This document shows positions 1 through 9,438 of a stretch of DNA of 17,335 bases, one piece after another; the stretch's first letter is position 1, and each line of letters begins with the position of its first letter. Origin of the DNA: Pseudomonadota bacterium (GTDB lineage: Bacteria > Pseudomonadota > Alphaproteobacteria > Acetobacterales > Acetobacteraceae); NCBI GenBank assembly GCA_021829055.1, contig JAJZCS010000013.1:1-17335 (forward strand), in the 5' to 3' direction. Under the pieces are notes generated by a model that made no database searches, had not been told where the DNA came from, and saw only the letters and a list, made by a program, of their open reading frames with translations. The position numbers and the translations under genes are program-made.

Positions 1-154
1 CCTTCGCCCGGTTACTCCGGTTCAGTACCTTCTCCAGACGATACAGGAATACCTCAAAATTCACCACGTCCGCCAGACGCTCCAGAGGATTTCCAGCCTC
101 GGATAACGCCGCATACCGATCATCCAGATCAAAAAATCCCGGTTGCAATACCAT
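1..154 (-). CDS. IS5-type transposase, N-terminal fragment (runs off left edge)
   Basis: The minus strand reads open from an ATG at 154 to the window edge, giving 51 codons that begin MVLQPGFFDLDDRYAALS and continue through a VVNFEVF segment. From memory, this opening (QPGFFDLD, then a short linker, then V-F-E-V-F) is typical of the N-terminus of a group of IS5-family DDE transposases; the catalytic domain lies outside the window. An AGAGGG Shine-Dalgarno-like sequence (160-165) sits about 5 nt upstream of this ATG. A second in-frame ATG at 169 has GGGAGG directly abutting it, which is too close to work well, so I prefer 154. The gene is transcribed away from nuoA. I could not place the terminal inverted repeat of the element with confidence; it should lie within roughly the next 100 nt to the right of 170. 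Whether the full transposase is intact cannot be told from this window. Confidence 0.7.
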   Translation of the reverse strand, partial: MVLQPGFFDLDDRYAALSEAGNPLERLADVVNFEVFLYRLEKVLNRSNRAK

Positions 155-532
155 CCAACCCTCTGTCATCCTCCCACAACCAGAGAATCACTAAAGCCAC
201 CCAAACACCAGAGGCTTTTCGAGGCGTCCAGGTAACGCCGGGCGGAACCGCGTTGCCGACGTGCGCGGTGGCAATCGTAGTCAGCTCCTATCGATGTGTG
301 TTCCAAGGAATTGGGGACTGAAGAAAGTGGCCTGTTCCCTTTTTGAAAGGCGGCGCGGCGGAGCTTCTTGCCGCATACCCGATCACGGCTGACTAACACC
401 TTCCCGGCCGTAATTTTTCTTGACAAGTCCTAGCGAAATAGTGTCACATTGTCAATGTCAAGGCTTTGTTGACGTTGCGGTTGGGACCGCGTTCATCGGT
501 TCCACTAACGCTTATTGACATCGGCACGAACG
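155..532. other. Intergenic region upstream of nuoA
   Basis: This 378-nt stretch separates the divergent transposase fragment from nuoA. It should contain the outer end of the left insertion sequence and the nuo promoter, but I see neither clearly. TTGACA at 420-425 and TTGACG at 469-474 resemble -35 boxes, yet no good TATAAT-like hexamer lies 16-18 nt downstream of either. A minus-strand open frame at 166-426 has no recognisable domain, starts with TTG and probably is not a gene. No tRNA or other RNA gene was recognised. Confidence 0.6.
420..474. promoter_or_regulatory. Cluster of GTCAA/TTGAC half-sites, possible operator/promoter of nuo
   Basis: Half-sites are visible as TTGAC at 420-424, GTCAC at 443-447, GTCAA at 451-455 and 457-461, and TTGAC at 469-473. 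The last two face each other as GTCAA-N7-TTGAC, and the two GTCAA copies are 6 nt apart in tandem. Such clustering about 60-110 nt before the nuoA start would suit a regulator site or overlapping -35 boxes. I cannot name a regulator; it is not a clean FNR/FixK box (TTGAT-N4-ATCAA). Speculative. Confidence 0.2.
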
Positions 533-931
533 ATGGGAAATGGCACCCATTATTGGGTTTTTTTGGTTTATACGGTCGCTGTGATTGGTCTCGCCACGGG
601 CATGATCAGCGTGTCTCATGTCCTCGGTCAGCGCCACCTAGAGAAAGCAACCCGTGAACCATTCGAATCCGGAATTGTTCCGGTTGGTTACGCCCGCTTT
701 CGGTTGCCAGTGCAGTTCTATATGGTCGCGATGTTCTTTGTAATCTTCGACCTTGAAGCAGTGTTTCTCTACGCATGGGCTACCACAGTGCGGGCTGCGG
801 GATGGACAGGTTATATGGTGATGCTGGTGTTCATCATGGCCCTGCTTGCAGCACTCGTTTATCTTTGGCGCGTTGGTGCGCTCGATTGGGGACCGCGGCC
901 GCGGAAACTCTCCAAGCTTGAGGAACGTTGA
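533..931 (+). CDS. nuoA: NADH-quinone oxidoreductase subunit A
   Basis: NuoA is a small membrane subunit of complex I at the junction of the membrane arm and the quinone site. The protein (132 aa from the ATG at 533) has three hydrophobic segments and the family signatures PFESG near the first loop and [15 protein letters not shown] in the second helix, whose Asp/Glu residues are conserved in NuoA/ND3. An in-frame TTG at 515 would add six residues, but family members start close to the first helix, so I chose the ATG. Neither start has a strong Shine-Dalgarno. It is the first gene of the operon, ending 4 nt before nuoB. The C-terminus ([20 protein letters not shown]) is normal for the family. 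Confidence 0.93.
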   Translation: MGNGTHYWVFLVYTVAVIGLATGMISVSHVLGQRHLEKATREPFESGIVPVGYARFRLPVQFYMVAMFFVIFDLEAVFLYAWATTVRAAGWTGYMVMLVFIMALLAALVYLWRVGALDWGPRPRKLSKLEER

Positions 932-935
932 CACC

Positions 936-1631
936 GTGCGGTTCACGATCACAAAACCAGCATCCGGGCATCTGGTTTCTACAACCGCTCCTCTTTTGTA
1001 CGGGCTGCCCCTTCGACGGAAGGGCATCGGCCCTGGTCCCGAAGATGCTACATTCGCCGATGCAGTTCGGCGTAACTTAGCCCTGTCAAAACTTGAGGAC
1101 ATGGTCGCTTGGGGCCGGAAATACTCGGTTTGGCCTTTCAACTTTGGGCTTTCCTGTTGCTATGTGGAAATGGCGACCGCGTTCACCAGCAAGTTTGACA
1201 TCGCGCGATTCGGCGCAGAGGTGCTGCGTGCGACACCACGTGAGGCAGACCTGATTGTGATATCCGGCACAGTTTTTGTGAAAATGGCACCTGTGATCAA
1301 ATGGCTCTATGACCAGATGCTAGAGCCGCGCTGGGTGATCGCGATGGGGGCCTGCGCGAACTCGGGCGGCATGTACGATATCTACGCGGTGGTCCAGGGC
1401 GCGGATAGTTTCCTCCCCGTGGACGTCTACGTGCCAGGCTGTCCACCGCGTCCAGATGCTCTTCTCGAAGGACTGCTGCTTCTGCAGAACTCAATCGGTA
1501 GCGATCGGCGGCCATTGAGTTGGATGGTTGGGCCAGGGGAAGCCCGGAAGCTCGAACAACCCAGTTTCCGTGATCTCAAACGCGACGAACGCCGAGCCGC
1601 TACCGATCTTCCCGAGCCGGATCAGGTGTAA
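936..1631 (+). CDS. nuoB: NADH-quinone oxidoreductase subunit B (N2 cluster)
   Basis: NuoB carries the terminal [4Fe-4S] cluster N2, which hands electrons to quinone at the interface with NuoD. The GTG at 936 is preceded by GAGGAAC (919-925) at a good distance, and the resulting 231-aa protein has the usual length. The four N2 ligands are visible: the tandem Cys74-Cys75 in [11 protein letters not shown], Cys140 in MGACANSGG and Cys169 in YVPGCPPRP. The open frame extends upstream into nuoA but that part has no family similarity. The final ~30 residues after the conserved core are charged and variable, as usual. It lies 4 nt after nuoA and 11 nt before nuoCD. Confidence 0.95.
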   Translation: MRFTITKPASGHLVSTTAPLLYGLPLRRKGIGPGPEDATFADAVRRNLALSKLEDMVAWGRKYSVWPFNFGLSCCYVEMATAFTSKFDIARFGAEVLRATPREADLIVISGTVFVKMAPVIKWLYDQMLEPRWVIAMGACANSGGMYDIYAVVQGADSFLPVDVYVPGCPPRPDALLEGLLLLQNSIGSDRRPLSWMVGPGEARKLEQPSFRDLKRDERRAATDLPEPDQV

Positions 1632-1642
1632 GGAATGCCGGA

Positions 1643-3421
1643 ATGCTGACCGAAACTACCAGCATCTCGGCCGCAGCATTCGAGCAGATCATGCTCCATG
1701 AACTCATCGAGCGATTTTGGCCAAACACGATTACCGTGCAGAAAACCGTCGATCAGATTCCGACGTTTTGGGTTGATCGGGTGATTGTGCACGATGTGCT
1801 TAAGCATCTGCGTAGCAGCGCCACGTGGCCGTTCCAGGTGCTCTACGACCTAACCGCTGTCGACGAGCGTCTGCGCGTTCATCGCGAGGGGCTACCGCCC
1901 TCCGATTTCACTGTCGTTTACCACCTCGTCTCCTTTGAGCGGAACGACGACGTGCGTGTTAAGGTGCCTCTAAGGGAGGGGGCACTCGAAGTGCCAACCG
2001 TCGTGGATATCTGGCCCAATGCCAACTGGTACGAACGCGAGGTGTGGGATTTATTCGGTCTCCGCTTTGCCGGACACCCAAACCTTCGCCGTATACTAAC
2101 GCCGCCTACTTGGACAACCCACCCGCTCCGTAAGGATCATGTGGCGCGGGCGACCGAGATGGGGCCCTATGTCCTTACTGAAGAGCAGGAACTCGCTGAG
2201 CAGGAAGCGTTACGCTTCAAACCCGAGGATTGGGGCATGAAGCGGCACAGCGAAACTGCGGATTTCATGTTTCTCAACCTAGGTCCCAATCACCCGAGCG
2301 TGCATGGCGTGTTCCGCATCATTCTCCAACTTGAGGGTGAGGAGATCATTGATGCGGTGCCGGAGATCGGCTTTCATCACCGTGCGGCGGAAAAGATGGG
2401 CGAGCGCCAGTCCTGGCACACCTACATCCCTTACACGGACCGCGTCGACTATCTCGGTGGGGTGATGAACAATTTTCCTTACGTGATGGCGGTCGAAAAA
2501 CTTGCCGGCATCGACGTGCCGTTCCGTGCGCAAATGATACGGATCATGCTGGCTGAATTGTTCAGGATCGCGAGCCATCTCGTCTTCTACGGTACGATGT
2601 CGCAGGACGTCGGACAACTTTCTCCGGTGTTCTACATGTTTTCGGATCGTGAGCGGGTGTTTCAAATCATTGAGGCGATCTGCGGGTTCCGTATGCACCC
2701 CGCGTGGTTTCGCATCGGCGGCGTTGCGGCGGATTTGCCCCACGGCTGGAATAAGATGATCAGCGACTATCTCGAATACCAGACCAAGCGCCTGGTCGAA
2801 TACGACAAACTTGTCATGCGGAACCGCATATTCAAAGCACGTACTATTGGAGTCGGGGCCTATACCTTGCGGGAGGCATTTGAGTGGGGTGTTACCGGCC
2901 CTGGCCTGCGCGCTTGCGGTCTTGCTTGGGACTATCGCAAACAGCGTCCCTATTCCGGATATGACCAGCTTGAGTTCGACGTTCCCACCGGCAGCCGAGG
3001 GGACTGCTACGATCGCGTGGTCGTTCACATCGAGGAAATTCGCCAAAGCCTGCGCATCATACGGCAGTGTCTGGAGAACATGCCGTCCGGCCCATACAAG
3101 TCGGACCACCGATTGGCGACACCCCCGCTCAGGGAACGGACCATGCACGACATCGAAACCCTGATTACCCACTTTCTCAATGTGAGTTGGGGGCCGGTGT
3201 TGCCACCAGGCGAGGTAACAGTCAGCATTGAGGCGACCAAAGGTATTAACGGTTACTATCTCACTGCCGACGGTGACACGGGCTCCTATCGCACTCGCAT
3301 CCGCACTCCCTCGTTTCCTCATCTGCAGATGATTCCGCTTATCAGTCGCGGTTCCTATGTGGCCGATCTGATCGCGATCCTTGGCAGCATTGATTTCGTG
3401 ATGGCCGATGTCGACCGTTGA
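1643..3421 (+). CDS. nuoCD: NADH-quinone oxidoreductase, fused subunits C and D
   Basis: This 592-aa protein joins NuoC (about residues 1-190; Complex1_30kDa) to NuoD (about 205-592; Complex1_49kDa), the arrangement known from E. coli, whose NuoCD is about 600 aa. The NuoC signature is at 130-151 ([13 protein letters not shown], then HPNLRRIL). NuoD begins with [12 protein letters not shown]. By alignment from memory with Thermus Nqo4, His221 and Tyr280 correspond to the quinone-contacting His38 and Tyr87; this is an inference. [14 protein letters not shown] and the C-terminus [12 protein letters not shown] are also typical. AAGGA at 1630-1634 precedes the ATG by 8 nt. The stop lies 14 nt inside nuoE, suggesting translational coupling. 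NuoCD builds the Q module with NuoB and NuoI. Confidence 0.96.
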   Translation: MLTETTSISAAAFEQIMLHELIERFWPNTITVQKTVDQIPTFWVDRVIVHDVLKHLRSSATWPFQVLYDLTAVDERLRVHREGLPPSDFTVVYHLVSFERNDDVRVKVPLREGALEVPTVVDIWPNANWYEREVWDLFGLRFAGHPNLRRILTPPTWTTHPLRKDHVARATEMGPYVLTEEQELAEQEALRFKPEDWGMKRHSETADFMFLNLGPNHPSVHGVFRIILQLEGEEIIDAVPEIGFHHRAAEKMGERQSWHTYIPYTDRVDYLGGVMNNFPYVMAVEKLAGIDVPFRAQMIRIMLAELFRIASHLVFYGTMSQDVGQLSPVFYMFSDRERVFQIIEAICGFRMHPAWFRIGGVAADLPHGWNKMISDYLEYQTKRLVEYDKLVMRNRIFKARTIGVGAYTLREAFEWGVTGPGLRACGLAWDYRKQRPYSGYDQLEFDVPTGSRGDCYDRVVVHIEEIRQSLRIIRQCLENMPSGPYKSDHRLATPPLRERTMHDIETLITHFLNVSWGPVLPPGEVTVSIEATKGINGYYLTADGDTGSYRTRIRTPSFPHLQMIPLISRGSYVADLIAILGSIDFVMADVDR

Positions 3422-3905
3422 ACAGGTTTTCGTGCGAGAGCCCCTTGGACCGCGGTTGCGCCACGAGATCGTGACCATTGCGCGGCATGCTGAAGACAAG
3501 CGCGCGGCCTGTATCGATGCTTTGAAACTTGTCCAGAAACGCTTCAGATTCGTCTCTGACGACCATCTTGTCGAGGTTGCCGCGCTATTGGAGATGACCC
3601 CAGCCGAGCTCGACGGCGTCGCTACTTTCTACAACCTAATCTTCCGCCGACCGGTAGGCCGTCATGTCATCCTGTTGTGCGACAGCGTCGCCTGCTGGGT
3701 GATGGGAGGGGCAGCTGCATGCGCGCATCTTTGCGAGCGACTCAGTGTGAAGCCAGGCGAGACAACCGTGGATGGCCGTTTTACACTGCTGCCAATCGTC
3801 TGCCTTGGCCATTGCGATCACGCTCCGGCGATGATGGTCGATGAAGATCTATACGGCGATCTCGATGCTGCTCGGCTTGATGACATCCTCAGGCGGTTCC
3901 GGTGA
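3408..3905 (+). CDS. nuoE: NADH-quinone oxidoreductase subunit E (N1a [2Fe-2S])
   Basis: NuoE is the 24-kDa-type subunit of the NADH-oxidising module; it holds the off-pathway [2Fe-2S] cluster N1a in a thioredoxin-like fold. The 165-aa product has an N-terminal helical part with the family phrase [16 protein letters not shown] (about 71-86). The four ligands are Cys91 and Cys96 (CDSVAC) and Cys132 and Cys136 (CLGHC), matching the C-x4-C...C-x3-C pattern. It starts 14 nt inside nuoCD. Its TGA overlaps the GTG of nuoF as GTGA, so translation of nuoF probably depends on nuoE. Length is close to the E. coli protein. Confidence 0.95.
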   Translation: MSTVEQVFVREPLGPRLRHEIVTIARHAEDKRAACIDALKLVQKRFRFVSDDHLVEVAALLEMTPAELDGVATFYNLIFRRPVGRHVILLCDSVACWVMGGAAACAHLCERLSVKPGETTVDGRFTLLPIVCLGHCDHAPAMMVDEDLYGDLDAARLDDILRRFR

Positions 3906-5208
3906 AAAGAATGATTGAGACGCCGCTTACCGCTACCATTCAACCAGATGGAAAACCCCTTGACGTGACCGGTTATGAACGAGCTGGCGGTTATCAGGCC
4001 ATGCGTAAAGCTCTTAAAATGACGCCCGAAGCAGTCATTAACGAGATTAAGAGTTCAAGATTGCGCGGAAGGGGGGGGGGGCGGGGTTTCAGACGGGGCG
4101 AAAATGGGAGGCGGTGCCGAAAAGAGATGAGCCACCGTTCCTGCGTTATCTGATTGTCAACGCCGATGAGATGGAACCGGGGAGTTTCAAGGATCGCCTC
4201 TTGCTTGAAAAAACTCCTCACCAGTTAATCGAGGGAGTGATCATCGGTGCCTTCGCTGTTCAGGCGACGGTTGCCTACATATTTGTGCGCGGCGAATACG
4301 TGCTTGCACTTGAGCGGCTGGTGCGTGCTGTCGTGGAGGCTCAAGCGCGTGGCTACATCGGACGAGACATTTTTGGTTCCGGCTTTTCGCTGACGATCCA
4401 CGTGCATGCGAGTGGCGGACGGTACATCTGTGGCGAGGCAAGCGCTTTGTTTTCGGCGCTCGAAGGACGCCGCGCAATACCTCGCGCCCGCCCACCGCGC
4501 TCGGCGGTGAGTGGGCTGTGGGGCAAACCGAGCGTGGTCAACAATGTCGAAACCCTGTGCTGCGTGCCTCCCATCATCGAGCGCGGTGCCAACTGGTATC
4601 TTGGGCTTAGCCGCAGTGTGGACGGTGGCACCAAGCTCTACGGCATTAGTGGGCGAGTAAAGCGCCCCGGCCTATGGGAACTCCCCTTCGGCACACCGCT
4701 CAACGAAATCCTCTTCGAGCATGCTGGCGGAATGCAGGACGGTTACGAGTGCCGCGCGGTGTTGCCCGGCGGGGCTTCCACGGCTTTCATTATGCCCGAA
4801 AACTTTGACGTTGGGATGGATTTTGCTTCGGTCCAAAAGATTGGCAGTTCACTCGGAACCGGAAACATAGTCGTTCTCGATCAACGGCGCTGCCCGATTG
4901 GCCTCCTGCGGAATTTAGAACATTTCTTTGCCCAAGAATCCTGCGGCTGGTGCACGCCCTGCCGTGACGGCTTGCCATGGGTCGAGCGGACCCTGACCGC
5001 CATAGAGGCGGGTGAAGGCGAGGCTGAGGATCTGGATCTGCTTGTTCACCACGTCTCCTTTTTGGGGCCGGGTTGCACGTTTTGTGATCTTGCGCCGGGA
5101 GCGATGGCGCCACTTGCGAGTGGCCTCAAGTATTTTCGCAGGGAGTTTGAACGCCATATCAACGAAAAAGCGTGCCCCTGGCACGACACGAAGGATGCTT
5201 GGGCATGA
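3902..5208 (+). CDS. nuoF: NADH-quinone oxidoreductase subunit F, frameshifted at a poly-G tract
   Basis: NuoF binds NADH and FMN and carries [4Fe-4S] cluster N3; it is where electrons enter complex I. The GTG at 3902 overlaps the nuoE stop, and the start MKRMIETP resembles E. coli MKNIIRTP. From this start the frame stays NuoF-like to about 4072 (SSRLRGRGG), then an 11-G run (4071-4081) throws it off and it stops at 4153. The other frame resumes with AGFQTGRKW and continues as clear NuoF to 5208: VNADEMEPGSFKDR, YICGEASALFSALEGRR, and N3 ligands in SCGWCTPCRDG (Cys codons from 4942) plus Cys at 5083. Nine Gs would give the exact family motif LRGRGGAGF and about 434 aa, close to the usual 445. 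A GTG at 4114 could start only a truncated protein lacking the flavin motif. As read, no full-length NuoF is made without slippage; sequencing error is equally possible. Confidence 0.9.
4071..4081 (+). repeat. 11-bp poly-G homopolymer inside nuoF
   Basis: Eleven consecutive G bases follow A4070 and precede C4082, inside the codons for the glycine-rich NADH/FMN-binding motif of NuoF. The reading frame is NuoF-like on both sides but in different frames, so the tract length decides whether the gene is intact. Lengths of 9 or 12 give an open full-length frame; 10 and 11 do not. Tracts like this are known to slip in replication and transcription, and are also often miscounted in sequencing. Confidence 0.9.
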
Positions 5209-7913
5209 CAACATTCGTGGTCGACGGCAAATCATTTACCTGCAAACCAGACGATAACCTGCTTCAAGCATGCCTGCATGCCGGTTGGGATCTCCCCTAT
5301 TTCTGTTGGCACCCGGCGCTGGGGTCGGTCGGCGCCTGTCGACAATGTGCGGTCAAACAATACGCCAGTGAGGACGATAAGGTTGGGCGGCTGGCGATGG
5401 CGTGCATGACGCCCGTTTCTGAAGGCGCGCGCTACTCGATCACCGACCCGGTGGCCACGGCGTTCCGAGCCAGTGTTATCGAATGGCTTATGGTCAACCA
5501 TCCGCATGATTGCCCGGTGTGCGAGGAAGGTGGTGAATGCCACCTTCAAGACATGACGGTGATGACCGGCCACGCCTATCGACGATACCGCTTTACCAAG
5601 CGTACGCATCGAAATCAGGACCTTGGGCCGTTCATCAAGCATGAGATGAATCGGTGTATCGCCTGTTATCGTTGCGTCCGCTTTTATCGCGACTATGCGG
5701 GTGGTCGTGACCTCGACGTTTTTGCTGCTCATGATCACGTCTATTTTGGTCGTTATGCCGACGGCATCTTGGAGAACGAATTTAGTGGCAATTTGGTAGA
5801 AATTTGCCCGACAGGGGTCTTCACTGACAAAACGTTCTCGAGGCATTATGTCCGGAAGTGGGACATGCGCGGTGCGCCGTCGATCTGCGTCCACTGTGGA
5901 CTCGGTTGTAATACCATCACCAACGAACGCGAGGGAAAACTACGGCGCATTGTTAATCGCTACAACGGTTCGGTAAACGGCTATTTCCTGTGTGATCGTG
6001 GCCGTTTTGGCTACGGCTTCGTCAACGGGACCGACCGGATCCATGCGCCCCTTGCGCGCGGCGACGATGGCCGACAGGGGGCGATAAGCAGCGATGACGC
6101 AATCCGCCGCTTTGCAGCTCTGCTTCGCTCAAGCAGTCGCGTGGTCGGCATCGGCTCGCCGCGCGCATCACTGGAATCCAACTTCGCACTGCGTGCCTTG
6201 GTCGGAGCAGAGAATTTTTACCTTGGTGTTAGTGCTCGCGAAAGCCACTTGTTGCGCCTTTTAGTCGGTATTTTGGACTCCGGTGCGGTCCACACTCCCT
6301 CGCTCCGTGAAGCACAGCAAGCAGATGCGGTCTTGATACTGGGGTCGGATCTGCCCAATACCGCGCCGCGTGCTGCCCTCGCTGTGCGCCAGGCAGTTCG
6401 CAGAGCCGGCTTTACACTTGCTGCTGCCGCAAAGATTCCTCATTGGCAGGATACCGCAGTGCGAAATCTTGCGGGCGATGCACGGAGTCCGCTCTTCGTC
6501 GCGACGCTGGTGGCAACTAGGCTCGATGATATCGCGCGCATCGCCTTGCGCGCCGCTCCTGCTGACATTGCACGGCTCGGTTTCGCAGTGGCCGCGATTC
6601 TTGACCCCGACGCGCCGGCCGTCTCCGATCTCCCAACCGATCTGGCTGCACAAGCCGCGACGATCGCAGGGGCGCTTCTTGCAGCTGAACAACCGCTGGT
6701 CATCTCCGGGATTGAAACGGGCGATGAAAGCGTTGTTCAAGCGTCGGTCAACGTCGCCTTGGCGCTACGTGCAAGTGGCAAGTCTGGTGCCCTAATGCTG
6801 AACGTTCCCGAGTGCAACAGCCTTGGACTGGCGTTGATGGCGAACGGTCATGGTGGCCTCGAGGTGGCACTCGCCCAGCCAGCTGCACTGGTGATCGCGC
6901 TGGAGAACGACATCTACAGGCGCGCCGAGGCGACGGTGATCGAGGCGGCGCTCGCTTCTTCGTACCTCGTAGCACTCGACCACAGCGAAGGGCCGACCAC
7001 CCGACGTGCCGACCTAGTGCTGCCGGCGACAAGTTTCGCTGAGTGCGGGGGCACGCTGGTGAGCAGCGAGGGGAGAGCACAGCGATTCTACCAGCCGATC
7101 TTTAGCAAGAACGACGTAAGCGAAAGCTGGCGCTGGCTTGGCGCTGCAGGCTGGGCTGCTGGCCGCAAGGTTTGCGAAAATTGGAGCACCCTGGATAATA
7201 TGGTTGTAGCTCTTGCTGCTGCGTTACCTCGTTTTGCCCGGCTTCCAGACGTTGCGCCGCCAGCGAGCTTTAGGGTTGTAGGCTCGCGCATTGCCAGTCA
7301 GCCTCGTCGGTTTTCGGGACGCACGGCAATGAATGCGGCCCATAGCGTTCGTGACCCGAAGCCGCCTGTAAGCACGGACTCGCCTTTCAGCACGACTATG
7401 GAAGGCTATCACGGCAAAGTACCGTCGGCGTTGTTTCCGCTCTTTTGGGCGCCAGCATGGAACTCGGTGCAGTCGATTAACAAGTTCCAGGCGGAGATCG
7501 ATGGTGCGCTTGAGGGAGGGGATCCTGGCATACGGTTGCTGGAAGCAAGGACAGACGCCGTGTTGCCGTATTACACGAACATTCCAGAGGGCTTTGTGCC
7601 GCGCTCGGACATGTGGTTTGCGTTCGTTTTTCCGCGTGTGTTCGGTGACGACGAACAAAGCGCGCGTGCGGCGTCTATTCGTGAACGAATGGCTGGAGCC
7701 ACACTAGCACTTAATGGCGAGGATGCAGCGCATATTGGAGTTGTATCAGGTCAATCTGTCGCGTGCGAGATCGGAGGCGAACAGCTGTGCCTGACGCTCG
7801 AGATTCATCCCGAGATGCCGCATGGTTTGGCGGGAATCGCGGGCCTGGCCACAGTAGCCCATGCTTTGCCGACGTTGGTCCGCATCACACCGACCGGATC
7901 TGACGTGTCATGA
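5205..7913 (+). CDS. nuoG: NADH-quinone oxidoreductase subunit G
   Basis: NuoG is the large Fe-S subunit that relays electrons from NuoF to NuoI. The ATG at 5205 overlaps the nuoF stop (ATGA), giving 902 aa, close to E. coli (908). Visible ligand sets: N1b at Cys34, 45, 48 and 67; N5 with His99, Cys103, 106 and 112 (H-x3-C-x2-C-x5-C); N4 at Cys151, 154, 157 and 201; and the extra N7 cluster at Cys228, 231, 235 and 263, which only some bacterial complexes keep. From about 225 on it is a molybdopterin-oxidoreductase-like domain that is structural here. The late stretch MEGYHG...FWAPAWNSVQSINKFQ matches the Escherichia-like type. An upstream in-frame start at 5172 would overlap nuoF further and is not favoured. 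No frame disruption is seen. Confidence 0.95.
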   Translation: MTTFVVDGKSFTCKPDDNLLQACLHAGWDLPYFCWHPALGSVGACRQCAVKQYASEDDKVGRLAMACMTPVSEGARYSITDPVATAFRASVIEWLMVNHPHDCPVCEEGGECHLQDMTVMTGHAYRRYRFTKRTHRNQDLGPFIKHEMNRCIACYRCVRFYRDYAGGRDLDVFAAHDHVYFGRYADGILENEFSGNLVEICPTGVFTDKTFSRHYVRKWDMRGAPSICVHCGLGCNTITNEREGKLRRIVNRYNGSVNGYFLCDRGRFGYGFVNGTDRIHAPLARGDDGRQGAISSDDAIRRFAALLRSSSRVVGIGSPRASLESNFALRALVGAENFYLGVSARESHLLRLLVGILDSGAVHTPSLREAQQADAVLILGSDLPNTAPRAALAVRQAVRRAGFTLAAAAKIPHWQDTAVRNLAGDARSPLFVATLVATRLDDIARIALRAAPADIARLGFAVAAILDPDAPAVSDLPTDLAAQAATIAGALLAAEQPLVISGIETGDESVVQASVNVALALRASGKSGALMLNVPECNSLGLALMANGHGGLEVALAQPAALVIALENDIYRRAEATVIEAALASSYLVALDHSEGPTTRRADLVLPATSFAECGGTLVSSEGRAQRFYQPIFSKNDVSESWRWLGAAGWAAGRKVCENWSTLDNMVVALAAALPRFARLPDVAPPASFRVVGSRIASQPRRFSGRTAMNAAHSVRDPKPPVSTDSPFSTTMEGYHGKVPSALFPLFWAPAWNSVQSINKFQAEIDGALEGGDPGIRLLEARTDAVLPYYTNIPEGFVPRSDMWFAFVFPRVFGDDEQSARAASIRERMAGATLALNGEDAAHIGVVSGQSVACEIGGEQLCLTLEIHPEMPHGLAGIAGLATVAHALPTLVRITPTGSDVS

Positions 7914-8881
7914 ACCACAGCAACGAGATTGCGATTGGTTTCTCCAATATCGTTTTTGGACTCGTGTTCCTGATGGTGGCCGCCTCTTTACTAACTTGGA
8001 TCGAACGGCGGCTGCTCGGCTTCTGGCAGGACCGTTACGGGCCAAACCGTGCAGGGCCTTTTGGCGTACTTCAGGTGGTCGCTGACGGCATCAAACTTCT
8101 GTTCAAGCAAGACTGGATCCCACCCTTCGCCGATCGGACTGTTTTCGTAATCGCTCCGGCGATCGCGATGATTACGGTGATGCTTGCGTTTGCCGTCATT
8201 CCGGTGACGCCTGCCATCGGCATTATCGGGAATCTCAATGTCGGGCTGCTTTACTTCCTGGCCATGAGTTCACTTGGGGTTTACGCCGTCGTGCTGGCTG
8301 GGTGGTCGTCCAACAACAAGTATGCGTTGCTAGGAGGAATGCGGGCTGCGGCCCAGATGGTGAGTTACGAGGTCTTTATGGGCCTGTCGCTGGTCGGTGT
8401 GGTGATGCTTGCTGGGTCATACAATCTCACCGTTATTGTCCATAGCCAGCGGCACCTGTGGTATGTGGTACCCCAATTCATTGGTTTCTCTGTTTTTCTT
8501 CTTGGTGGACTTGCCGAGACTCATCGGCTCCCATTCGATCTTCCGGAAGGTGAAAACGAACTCGGTGCGGGTTTCCACACCGAGTATTCCGGCATGAAAT
8601 TCGGGATGTTTTTTATCGGAGAATATATCGGCATCATACTGATTTCGGCGTTGACGACGGTATTGTTCCTGGGAGGATGGTACGGACCAATATTGCCGCC
8701 ATTCCTATGGTTCGCCCTCAAAACGGGTGTTCTCGTCGCCTTCTTTGTCCTGCTGCGCGCAGCTTTGCCGCGCCCGCGCTACGATCAGTTCATGGCTTTC
8801 GGCTGGAAGCTCATGCTGCCGCTTACGCTGATCAACATCCTTGCCACCGGTGCTCTAATGCTCTGCTGGTCCACGTCATGA
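7910..8881 (+). CDS. nuoH: NADH-quinone oxidoreductase subunit H
   Basis: NuoH is the membrane subunit that forms most of the quinone-access tunnel and links the Q module to the pump modules; the family has eight transmembrane helices. The 323-aa product (E. coli 325) shows [19 protein letters not shown] (about 29-47), [33 protein letters not shown], and the acidic loop [20 protein letters not shown] followed by [15 protein letters not shown]. These loops face the cytoplasm and contact NuoB and NuoD. Its ATG overlaps the nuoG stop as ATGA. It ends 13 nt before nuoI. Confidence 0.96.
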   Translation: MNHSNEIAIGFSNIVFGLVFLMVAASLLTWIERRLLGFWQDRYGPNRAGPFGVLQVVADGIKLLFKQDWIPPFADRTVFVIAPAIAMITVMLAFAVIPVTPAIGIIGNLNVGLLYFLAMSSLGVYAVVLAGWSSNNKYALLGGMRAAAQMVSYEVFMGLSLVGVVMLAGSYNLTVIVHSQRHLWYVVPQFIGFSVFLLGGLAETHRLPFDLPEGENELGAGFHTEYSGMKFGMFFIGEYIGIILISALTTVLFLGGWYGPILPPFLWFALKTGVLVAFFVLLRAALPRPRYDQFMAFGWKLMLPLTLINILATGALMLCWSTS

Positions 8882-8894
8882 CGGGCAAGGACCA

Positions 8895-9407
8895 ATGCTG
8901 AGCGTGCTCATCACGCTCTGGTATACGTTCCTGCACCTGTTCCATCGCAAGGTCACGGTCTCCTATCCGGACGAGATGCCCTATCTGGCGCCGCGGTATC
9001 GTGGTCGGATCGTGCTTACCCGCGATCCAGACGGCGAAGAGCGCTGCGTTTCCTGTTATCTCTGCGCGGTCGCCTGCCCTGTCGATTGTATCAGTCTGCA
9101 GAAGGCGGAAGAAGCAGGACGCTGGTACCCTGAATTTTTCCGCATCAATTTTTCCCGATGCATTTTCTGCGGTTTTTGCGAGGAAGCCTGCCCGACCTAC
9201 GCAATCCAGCTCACCCCGGACTTCGAGATGAGCGAATACAATCGCCAGAACCTCGTTTACGAAAAGCAAGATCTGCTGATCAGTGGCACAGGAAAATATC
9301 CCGACTACAGTTTCTATCGCGTCTCCGGGCTCGCGATTCCTGGCAAGGACAAAGGGGAGGCAGAGCTCGAGCGGGAGGCGATCGACACTCGTAGCTTGTT
9401 GCCATGA
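8895..9407 (+). CDS. nuoI: NADH-quinone oxidoreductase subunit I (N6a/N6b ferredoxin)
   Basis: NuoI is an 8Fe ferredoxin-like subunit carrying N6a and N6b between NuoG and NuoB. The 170-aa protein has two C-x2-C-x2-C-x3-C motifs: Cys51, 54, 57, 61 ([11 protein letters not shown]) and Cys89, 92, 95, 99 ([11 protein letters not shown]). The surrounding text ([39 protein letters not shown], and an ending SLLP) is strikingly like E. coli NuoI as I remember it, supporting an Escherichia-like complex. CAAGGA sits a few bases before the ATG as a ribosome binding site. It is followed by the longest gap in the operon, about 31 nt, before nuoJ. Confidence 0.96.
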   Translation: MLSVLITLWYTFLHLFHRKVTVSYPDEMPYLAPRYRGRIVLTRDPDGEERCVSCYLCAVACPVDCISLQKAEEAGRWYPEFFRINFSRCIFCGFCEEACPTYAIQLTPDFEMSEYNRQNLVYEKQDLLISGTGKYPDYSFYRVSGLAIPGKDKGEAELEREAIDTRSLLP

Positions 9408-9438
9408 TTGATGACGGGAAGAGGAGACTCGTAGGATC

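Noticed and set aside
166..426. 86-codon minus-strand open frame between the left transposase and nuoA
   Set aside because: TTG start, no ribosome binding site or domain seen, composition rich in Arg/Ser as in random frames.
515..532. TTG start for nuoA six codons upstream of the ATG
   Set aside because: No Shine-Dalgarno and the extra residues are not family-like; the ATG at 533 fits the family start better.
2279..3499. Long (406-codon) minus-strand open frame opposite nuoCD
   Set aside because: It has no recognisable domain and lies entirely opposite the strongly conserved nuoCD/nuoE; it is explained by codon bias of the sense genes.
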